Shown: positions 56,344 to 64,000 of the stretch, in pieces
How positions within the stretch are numbered: position 1 is the stretch's first letter
Layout of the letters: each line of letters opens with the position of its first letter
Origin: Eopsaltria australis
Taxonomy: Eukaryota > Chordata > Aves > Passeriformes > Petroicidae
Reading direction: 5' to 3'
Length of the DNA stretch: 64,000 nt
Assembly (NCBI GenBank): GCA_034509425.1
Contig: JAVTVJ010001131.1
Location: 124,001-188,000 of the forward strand
Program-made: the position numbers and the translations under genes
The notes under the pieces: model-generated
What the model was told of the DNA's origin: nothing
The model's input: the letters and a program-made list of their open reading frames with translations, nothing else
The model's database searches: none

Positions 56344-56661
56344 GGAGTGTGGAGAAATATGGTTAAGGCAAATAGCAGCAGGAGGCTATGTGATCAGGAA
56401 AGACTGGGAAGTTCTCTGCCTTATCTTCAAAACCTGCAGTCTAATACAGGGCCAGCTGATAGTCTTTTGTATTCCTGGCTTCGACAATAGGGAAAACAGG
56501 GAGGTATTGTTCCTACACCCCCACTCCTCCCCAGTTCATTAGCCAGGATGGAGGATTTGGGTTTGTTTGCTTGATATTCAGGACTTAGGGGGGGTTTCTG
56601 TCTGAGGCCAGGTGCAACCAGCAGCATGGGCTGAGGACCTGTGGGGGAGGTGCGGGCTGTG

Positions 56662-57069
56662 TGTCGCTGTTGGGGCGGACACGACACACATGGACAGTGC
56701 CTCAATCAAGGCCAAAAAGCCGTTTATTCAAAGAAGCAGTCTCCTTTATACACTTTTACATGTTATCATTCGTGTTACAAGTTCATTGGCTACTTAACAA
56801 CTACAATAGATTCCTTGGCTACTATTTAGCTACCATATACTACTATTGGTTACCTATAGCATAAGCACACAAGCATGTAGAAAAATAACACGTGCATATA
56901 TGGTACTGTTTGTCTCTCTCTATTGTTTAGATTTCTTACTTCTGTTTATGCTATATTCTCACGGGTAGGAACTGGTTATTTTTCTTCCCATGAATTTTCT
57001 CACGAATAGAAGCTAACCGAATCCAAACTAAGATCTGTGAAGCTTTCAGGCCAGCTATCAGCCTCAACA
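56662..57069 (-). mobile_element. Solo LTR, family C (408 bp), TSD GCTGTG
   Basis: Reverse-orientation relative of 17,796-18,193. The plus strand starts TGTCGCTGTTGGGG and ends CAGCCTCAACA. Perfect 6-bp duplications GCTGTG lie at 56,656-56,661 and 57,070-57,075. The reverse AATAAA is near 56,725. Confidence 0.9.
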
Positions 57070-57534
57070 GCTGTGAGACAGCCAGGGATCAGTGCCGGTC
57101 GGTGCCCAATGCCGCCACCCCTGCGGGCAGAGGCTGCAATGGCTCCCCGGCCCTATGAGGTTGCAGGTCGCCCTGGCCCCCGGCCTGTCCCTGTAGCACC
57201 ATCAGCTGTGCCCGCCCGTTGAGCTGCGCCAGCACCTGGTACTTTACAGAGCTTGTGGTGCGGGAGAGCGGCCCGGGGCCCAGATGGGTGTGCTGCGGGG
57301 GTGTGTGGACACTGCGGCTGGACGGGGAGCGACTTTAATGTGCAGTGTAAGGTACAGGGACCAGCTTTGGTATACGGTGTAAGAGACAATGTGTCACCAA
57401 ACCCTTGCCTGATACACGAAAGGATTTTGTTTGGGTTACAGGAGAAACGAGTGATTTTGAGCTGTGGAAGAATGAGCACCCACAAGGGGACTAGAGGAAG
57501 GGCAGAATAAGCCCCTGGATGAACTGTTTAAAAA

Positions 57535-57744
57535 GTGTATGTAGGAAGGGATGAGGAAAAGGCAAAAGCAAAGGCAAAGGTGATGGCACAGTTTTTACAG
57601 CGCAAGACAAACCACAGGGCCCAAGGGATCCCCTGGGATAGGAGGGACAGGATTTGCCACAGGGATGTGGCAGAGGCATTCTCTCCTCGGCAGGGGAGAG
57701 CCAACCGAAACAGCAGTTGGGAAGGAATCTGCTATGATAACGGG
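57535..57744 (+). pseudogene. Possible ERV gag nucleocapsid-like remnant
   Basis: A basic, Lys/Arg-rich reading (AKAKAKVMAQFLQRKTNHRA) runs toward the LTR-like block and precedes a protease remnant in the same orientation. No intact zinc knuckle. Assigned mainly from context. Confidence 0.35.
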
Positions 57745-58183
57745 TGTTGTGGTGGTTCCAAGTCCCCAGAAAACCCTTTTCCCCCCACTAGGAAGCCCGG
57801 GGCTGGGGACTCCCCTGGGGCAGAGCCCGGGGTGGTTTGTCCTGTAGATGGGCTGGGCTTCCCGGGGGCTGGCTACCCTGTCCCCAGCTGCCACTCTCCT
57901 GTCTTATCACCTTCAGGCTCCAGAACTCAGTACTTGATTGTATTATCCCCTGCCAGTCTCCCCTTCTCCTCCCCCTTCCTTTCCCAGTTGGCTCCTGTCC
58001 CCCGACCCCTCCCTGGTTCCTCCCCCGAGCCCGTCAGTGATTGGTTTGTAATCCCTCAATAAAAGTCTGATGCAGAAGGTGCCCCAGGTCTTTTCACCTG
58101 GGTGCCTAGAGAGCTAGCAACACGGTGTCTCTATTATCCCGGGTGAAAGAACCCTCCCACGATACTCCGGCTCTTCGGTTACA
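57745..58183 (+). mobile_element. LTR-like block (family E), boundaries uncertain
   Basis: Starts TGTTGTGG and ends TTCGGTTACA. AATAAA at 58,058-58,063 is followed by a C-rich to GC-rich end typical of R/U5. No matching target duplication found. Confidence 0.45.
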
Positions 58184-58344
58184 GTGACCACCAAAAAGGG
58201 TGGACGCAGCCTGCGGTAAGGGGCGTGAGACCCGACAGCAGGGAACCCGCGGGGACGCTGGCTGTAAACGCCGTAGGGCTGTAGTCCGAGACCCTGGTGG
58301 GCAGTTGGCCGGCCCAAGCCAACGGCCACAAACGGGGGCTCAGC

Positions 58345-58590
58345 CGGGAAGTGTGTTTCCTAGTAGACACAGGAACTACTCTATCTATGCCAAAGGAGGA
58401 AAAACTGTTTAAATGTTCTTTTCATAAGTGGGAAAGATGATTGGTGAGTGTGTGTGTGTATACGGAGATGCCCATGAGAGTTTGCTGAATGTGTGAGATG
58501 AGTTTGAAAAGCATGAGTTTCTGATTATTCCTAGTTGTGACTGTGGTTTGCTGGGAGGGGATTTGATGGCTAGAGTTGGGCATGTGAGTT
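58345..58590 (+). pseudogene. pro: Retroviral protease remnant
   Basis: One frame reads FLVDTGTTLSMPKEEKLFKC, with the aspartic-protease Asp-Thr-Gly. A later frame near 58,538 reads CGLLGGDLMARVG, resembling the C-terminal LLGRDLL-type motif. A TGA at about 58,429 and frame changes break it. Gammaretrovirus-like by motif only. Confidence 0.65.
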
Positions 58591-58644
58591 GGTGTTGTGG
58601 GGGTAATGGGGAGGATAACACTGTTGTGAATGCTGGAGTGAACT

Positions 58645-59190
58645 GATGCTTGAAAGATAGGCTGGAAATAAATCCCCATAGACCAATGTATATAGAGCAG
58701 GTATTTGTTTATTGCAGTGCTCGTGGTGAGGGGAATTTCTCCTCCTAACTCACCCACCCTTGTCAAGTGCTGTGGTATATTTATACAGTAAGTATTGCTA
58801 TGTCATTATAACATCATCACATACATGCCGGAGCTAATTTACATAGTATGATCTCATGGTTATTAGATAGTTCTTTTGCACTGAGCTTGCGCTTTCCCAA
58901 TTCGGGGGTCGTCAGTGGTCTTTGATGAAGGCTTCCAAAGTCTTCTTCACACTTGAACTTTTCAACTTTGTCTTCAGAGCATGCACAGTTACAGTGTTCC
59001 TTGCTCTGTCTGGTTCTAACTGGCCTAAATTCTTTGTTCTGTGGCTAATTGGCTTTGCACTTGCCAATTTTTCATTACTACTACACTTATCTATTTCTGA
59101 AACTATACACCTGGTGAGTTTTTTTCTCTTTTTTGTCTATTCAGCATTAAGCAACTAGTTAACCATATACTAGCCATTCCATTGTATAAA
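58645..59190 (-). mobile_element. LTR, family F, minus strand (ends approximate)
   Basis: Second copy of the family at 54,353, with reverse AATAAA near 58,710 and GTCTTTGATGAAGGCTTCC. Confidence 0.5.
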
Positions 59191-59199
59191 AAGTTATTC

Positions 59200-60150
59200 A
59201 TATCAGGTTATATAGGTATCAAAAGGTATGATTCAGGTTATATAAGTATCAGGTTATATAGGTATAACAGCTATGATTCAGACTATATAAGTATAGAAAG
59301 TTATGCTTCAGGTTATATTGATATCAGGTTATATAGATATAAAAAGTCATGATTTAGGTTATATTGATATTAGGTTTGTGGCAGGACGTTTACCCCATTA
59401 CATCCTCTTCCTATGTGCCACAAATAACGGATGCACAAAGAGATAACCTAAGGGCAGGAAGGCCCAGCAGGGGTCATCTCTGGCACCAGAGGGCTCAAGC
59501 CTCAGCTAAGAATTAGCATCTTAGTCCTCAGAGCTGATGGAAGGAGAGATAAAGGAAAAATCACTGACTTAAGAGTCATGGTTTTACACTATAAAAGATA
59601 CACGAGCTATCACTGAGGCAGAAGTCTCTCACACCCAAAAAATGTTTGAAGCTTCTCCCCAAAGTCTGGATGCAGGCTTCGTGGTTACTTCCCCGGGGAT
59701 TGAGGGAAACGATCTCGATGTGTGCCCCCACCAGCAATTAGATGATAAGATACATTGAATCCTAAGCTTATACTATTTCTTCTCTAGCTGTAACTGAAAA
59801 AGGTACCATTCTCGTGCACTGTATATATTAAACTACTAGTAGTCTTTCTTTGTTTTATTCCTGTGTAGTATTAGTTTGCTTTTAAGTCTTATGTCTGTTA
59901 GTTTCCCCGTCTATTAATAAATGTTTCATTCTATAATAGACAGAATCAGTCATCATTAAAAGAACTTATACACGAGAGTGGGTTTTGGGGTGCTGGTTAC
60001 CTCAGTAAGGCTATTACCTACTGCCAAGGCCCGGGCAGGAGGCAAGGACTGATATTTAACTCCCACATCCATTCGTAACAAGGTTACATAGATATCTTAT
60101 AACCCAAGCTATATAAGCACCTTGTAACTTTGACCTAAGTTATATAGGCA
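59200..60150. repeat. GGTTATATA-type tandem repeat, interrupted by an LTR
   Basis: Units of the form CAGGTTATATAGGTAT plus a RAAAGTYATGATT spacer repeat about every 46 bases at 59,200-59,376. Diverged units resume at 60,081-60,150. The gap is the LTR at 59,377-60,080. Confidence 0.8.
59377..60080 (+). mobile_element. Solo LTR (704 bp), TSD AGGTT, inside the tandem repeat
   Basis: Starts TGTGGCAGGACG and ends CATTCGTAACA. Perfect AGGTT duplications lie at 59,372-59,376 and 60,081-60,085. AATAAA at 59,916-59,921. Confidence 0.92.
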
Positions 60151-60271
60151 TAAGAACACACTGGTGTGGGCAGTCCCAAGGGAATATGGAAAACTGGATA
60201 TGGAGCCTCTCCACATTACTCTGAAGTGACCTGGACTGCGGGGAAAGTGATGGGTCATCACACCAGATCAA

Positions 60272-60636
60272 TGTGATCGAAAGTGAAGCCGTTTATTGTT
60301 AGACAGTGAGCATACTTATACTTCTCTGCGTGCCAAAAATAAAACTACGTGATAAGTTTTTCTTCTACCATACACACAGTGTTTGTTCTCATACAGAAGT
60401 TTCACATGGGACTTTTCTCTAATTAGAGCACTAAGTTAGTATCAGAAGGCTACAATAACAGTTTCTTCTACCAAGTTAATCTTTAGACGCCTGGAGCTTG
60501 TTTTCAGCTTTCACGTCTCCCTTTCTCACAGCTGTCTTTTGAATAACCTTGAACAGAGGCCTATTTCTCATGTAAGGGGCCTGTATTGCACACTTATACT
60601 TTATGTCCATGCAGACGGAGATAGTTCTTCTCCACA
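60272..60636 (-). mobile_element. 3' LTR of a minus-strand alpharetrovirus-like ERV (365 bp)
   Basis: On the minus strand it starts TGTGGAGAAG at 60,636 and ends CGATCACA at 60,272. The polyadenylation motif AATAAACGG is near 60,295. A purine tract (AAGAAAAGAAGGGGGATT, minus strand) abuts it at 60,637-60,656, with env upstream. Confidence 0.8.
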
Positions 60637-62190
60637 AATCCCCCTTCTTTTCTTTGAGTGATCCACACCTGGTTTACACCTTTTTCTACTGCATTCATCA
60701 AACACTTAACTACACATGGCAATAATACACTTATGATTATAATAACTACTAAAACTATCAATCCCATCTTAACAAACTCTGTTAACCAGCCTTTAATACC
60801 TAAGCCTGCTAACCAGTCTCCTAGAGGCGATTCTACTATCTTTATCTTCTTCATGTTTTCCCTCAATTTTTGTAAATGAGCATGAATTGATTGAGAGTGG
60901 TCAGATAGAGTCATACTGATACAGAAAGTTTAGGTCTTAAGGGTTAATTACTGATTGTGGGTACTAATGGTACTGTTAAATTTTGCAGCTGCTTACTAGA
61001 CAATGTATACCTCTTGCTCAACACTTATTATGCTTGCCAAGCAGAAGGGAAAAGATGTATGGCCATTGATAAGAAAGAGAAAGGATGTATGGCCATTGAT
61101 AAGGAAGGGAAACCGGAACCAAAGATCCTGTTTTCGAGTCCTGAAACCAGCCCAAACCAGCTCTGGGCTCCGGACTTGGACTAGGGACTTAGAGAGCATG
61201 CGCAAAGAAGAGAGGTAAAAAGTTCATCTGAGGAAGACCACTTACTTCATCTGAGGAAGACCTTTATCACTAAGTGGCAGTGCGCAGGTGCAGGTGTGTT
61301 GGAATGCTAATGACTTTTGGGCTAATTATAATACGAAGCGGGGACAGACAATGAATATGTATAGGCGCATTGTGTGATCTAATGCATATGTAACTTGTAA
61401 CCAGATATATACCTAGCTGAGTGCCACTAACGGCATGCATGGATTTGAAGAAATTATTCTCCCATGTGTCACAGCACTGGCAAAATATACCTACTTTACA
61501 ACTTTATTGAGTTGTGGAGTCTTTCCGTGTATCAATACAGCACATTCCATCAAACTCTTCACAACCATGGCCCTGAGCCAGCAATAAAAAGTCTATTGCG
61601 GCTCTGTTTTGCAGCACTGCATGTCTAACACCCTCAACGTCCTGTAATACTTCTGAAATTATACGTGATGTGAGGTTAAGCTGTTTAGCTGTCCAGCAAG
61701 CTAGATGGTTTGGTTCTCGCAGTGCATTTCCAGCTGCAGCTCCTGGCAGAAACAGTGACAACAATACTCGGGGCACTTTTCCTTGTAGTTCTGCTTTATC
61801 TTTACAGTTAGGGCCTAATTGTTCTACTGATCATTTTGTAATACCTCAGCTATTGAGGGGGCAAAAAGAGTGAGTTTGCCAATATAACAAGGCTTTCCAT
61901 AAACCCTTACAGGAATTCCTTGTCATGTCTGGTCCCTACAAATTAAAAAGTACCCTGGGGGAAATTCTTTGGCTGTATCATTGTTCCAAATAGCAAATTT
62001 GCTGCCTCTCGTTTTTGCCCTTAAACTGCCCTTACAATAATCATTCTTATTTTGATACTTAAATCACTTAGAGGCGCTTGACACATTAGTCCAAGATGTC
62101 CAATTATGCTGTTTATGAAATTCAATTCCCATAAAGGCTGGTCTTCCATTATAAAGACAGAGACTACTACATATTACACTATTATCCTAA
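60594..62190 (-). pseudogene. env: Alpharetrovirus-like env remnant, interrupted and decayed
   Basis: Reading on the minus strand, about 62,190-61,780 holds surface-subunit sequence with several stops. Positions 61,776-61,504 hold the transmembrane-subunit ectodomain: a hydrophobic Ala/Gly fusion-peptide-like segment, the LQNRAAIDFLL immunosuppressive-type motif and a CX6CC motif. A 613-base insertion (60,925-61,537) splits the gene, and 60,914-60,594 carries the membrane-spanning segment (LIVLVVIIIISVLLP) and tail, overlapping the LTR. In life this family's Env mediates entry; here stops and the insertion make it non-functional. Confidence 0.82.
60925..61537. mobile_element. 613-bp insertion in env with ATACAG duplication, type unclear
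   Basis: Flanked by ATACAG at 60,919-60,924 and 61,538-61,543. The plus strand ends GTGTATCA but begins AAAGTTTAGG, so one canonical LTR terminus is lacking. It has two internal short tandem duplications (about 61,047-61,108 and 61,221-61,262). Confidence 0.6.
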
Positions 62191-62970
62191 GACTGCTTCT
62201 ATGACTCTTACTATGGCTACTGCCTTACGGCTACTGCCTTCTACTACATAGTGAAAATTCCCTTTATACCATCTCAAACACAGGATGTGCCATCATATAA
62301 ACAGAAAAGATAAACAATACCCTGTAAGGTCACAAACTACAATACTCATAACACACATAGTGTAACCCTATAATTCCCCCCTTTGTTTTAATTAACGTAA
62401 GTTTGTCTATGGCATTACCAGCCATCTGTCACAGGCAGTGTAATAAGTAAGAAATACACATAGCTAGACATAATACTTTTAACACCGATGTGTTAAACCT
62501 TCTAAGTGATCTACGTGATTCTGTGATTCTTCATGACCTAATAGTTTAGAAAATCTGTCTTGATTACTTTATTTCTGAAGGTTGTCTAGCAGAGTAATAC
62601 ATTATGGAATTGTGGAATACTATACTAACAACCAGGGTCTGTAACAGCTGGCACCTTGTTCCAGTGAGGGCCAGGGGATCCCTCCTGGGCGAGGTCCCCA
62701 AGTCCATCCCAAAAGGGATGCAGCTCATATAAACTCAAATTATTAAGTCAAACCTGACTTAAGTATGATTTGGATGCAGAAACACCTGGGTCTGTTGGTA
62801 GATGTCCAACCAGGGAGAGTCGAGGCTTGGCCAGAGCCAGGGCTCCAACTGGAGGGATTTCCCTAACACAGATCTTATGAGAAAGGTGTTAGAAACAGCA
62901 ACTAGGAAGGTCACTTAAACCTGAATGAATCATGGAGACAGTTACATAAACATAATACAGGTTGTGCAGG
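62191..62970 (-). other. Probable ERV internal sequence, minus strand, decayed
   Basis: A minus-strand purine tract-like AAAACAAAGGGGGG lies at about 62,373-62,390. Partly open stretches at 62,640-62,900 look coding-derived, but I could not assign them. Confidence 0.35.
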
Positions 62971-63142
62971 TGTCTTGGTTTGAAAGACAGGTGTCAGTTA
63001 AGGAAGGCAGGAGCATCCTTTGGAATGGGAAATTGTAACCCCTCTCCCTCTGAATTATTATAAATTTGAAATTAAGAGGCTCTCAGGTACAGATATGGGA
63101 ATAGGAATAACAGTTCTTTACTAATATCTAAAACAAAGCTAA
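62971..63142 (-). mobile_element. Fragment of the ERVL-like provirus LTR family, minus strand
   Basis: Reverse complement of the 3' end of the 34,228/40,546 LTR family. It starts TGTCTTGGTTTGAAAGACAG and breaks at AAACAAAG, where the next LTR begins. Visibly more diverged than the intron 2 copy. Confidence 0.85.
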
Positions 63143-64000
63143 TGATGCCTGAAGGATTTTTCTGCTTTTCTTCTGAATACTTCTTACACAGTTCCCTATA
63201 TTCACAAGTATTAGCATGCATACTTGTGATGCTTTAGGTGATAGTTTAGCCCGGTTTCATGGTGTTTAGTAGGCCAGTAGACTAAACACCCCTGAAACTA
63301 CGTAGAGTTAGAAGACCAAACACCCTGTTTTCATGGGCCCTCAAGGTCTCCTAGTAGGACAGATTTTGTAAACTAGAAGTTAGCCCACCCAAGCCCCTTA
63401 TTGGGCCCTCCTGGTAAATATGCTAATGTGTAGAGTCTTTAATTGTATACTCGACTGGGGGGGACGGGGCTTTTGCGACGCGTTCTACCTGGACGGCAGA
63501 AGCCATCGAATGGGATCCTATTAAAACACCGAGGTAAATGACCCCCAACCCTCTAACCGTGTCTGAGCCTTTATTTCCTAAGACCAGAAAAAGGCATCAG
63601 TCATTGGCACCCCAGATGGGATGATAGAGACCCCGAAAACTTGCAGTTTTGGGCTGAGAATATCTTGCCTAGCTCCTTTGCCGGCACCCTACGGGGTTTA
63701 AGCGGCAGTCCAAGGCTGTGACCGGGCTCTAGGACCCAGCACCTGAAAGCACGGAAGAGGTGAGTGAAAGTGGGGGAGATGTGTTTCAGTATTGTGCTAG
63801 CATCAGGAGGGAGGTTGGGAGGTTGGGCAGGGGGGGTCTGAGAGACCCCTAAAAGGGGGGGAAATTAACCCCCTTCCTGCAAAATCGTGGTAAGGGGAGG
63901 ACACTCTCCGGTTAAACCACGGGAGGTTGGTGAGTGGGAGCACAACTGTAAGGCGGTTCAGTGGTTTAAGGCTCTGATCAGAAAACTGTAAAGCCGGGAG
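63143..64000 (+). mobile_element. 5' end of another ERV, running off the right edge
   Basis: LTR about 63,143-63,603 (TGATGCCTG to ATCAGTCA, ATTAAA near 63,518). It is followed after one base by TGGCACCCCAGATGGGAT (63,605-63,622), in the place of a primer binding site. A leader splice donor GAAGAG|GTGAGT is near 63,758. No gag start is seen before the edge. Confidence 0.65.

Noticed and set aside
57535..58062. 175-residue open frame as a host gene
   Set aside because: It crosses from a gag-like remnant into an LTR-like block with a polyadenylation signal. Viral debris is more likely.
59195..59376. CRISPR-like array
   Set aside because: The repeats are degenerate and dimeric with no unique spacers, in vertebrate DNA. 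This is a minisatellite.

Overview
This is vertebrate genomic DNA, almost certainly from a bird. CR1 LINEs occur throughout, long avian-type endogenous retrovirus (ERV) LTRs are common, and one large intron-rich host gene spans three quarters of the window. That gene is ZFR (zinc finger RNA-binding protein), on the minus strand. Fifteen coding exons lie between 49,653 (start codon) and 6,537. The reading frame stays open across all 14 internal splice junctions and gives residues 1-871. The remainder of the C-terminal DZF domain lies beyond the left edge. A GC-rich promoter region at about 49.1-50.0 kb marks the 5' end.

Layout from left to right: 1-933 is an ERV LTR. The stretch 934-49,286 is ZFR exons 15 to 3 and their introns, loaded with CR1 fragments of both orientations and with ERV LTRs that are all on the plus strand, antisense to ZFR. 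Intron 2 (30,189-49,286) holds a nested structure. A 1.4-kb solo LTR (32,929-41,565, target duplication GCTAT) is interrupted by a 7.2-kb env-less ERVL-like provirus (34,228-41,438, target duplication ATATT). The provirus has near-identical LTRs, an open gag, and a pol in the same frame as gag. Exons 2 and 1 and the promoter lie at 49.29-50.0 kb.

Upstream of the gene, 50.0-64.0 kb is almost wall-to-wall ERV debris in both orientations. It includes several solo LTRs with clean target duplications, truncated proviral 3' ends, a protease fragment, a minus-strand alpharetrovirus-like env remnant, and a new provirus that starts at 63,143 and runs off the right edge. About 1.7 kb at 51.2-52.9 kb looks like ordinary intergenic sequence.

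ZFR is one of the Z/W gametolog genes known in birds. One host gene in intact frame, surrounded by many young nested ERVs, suggests this may be the W-linked copy. That assignment is inference and cannot be settled from the window alone.
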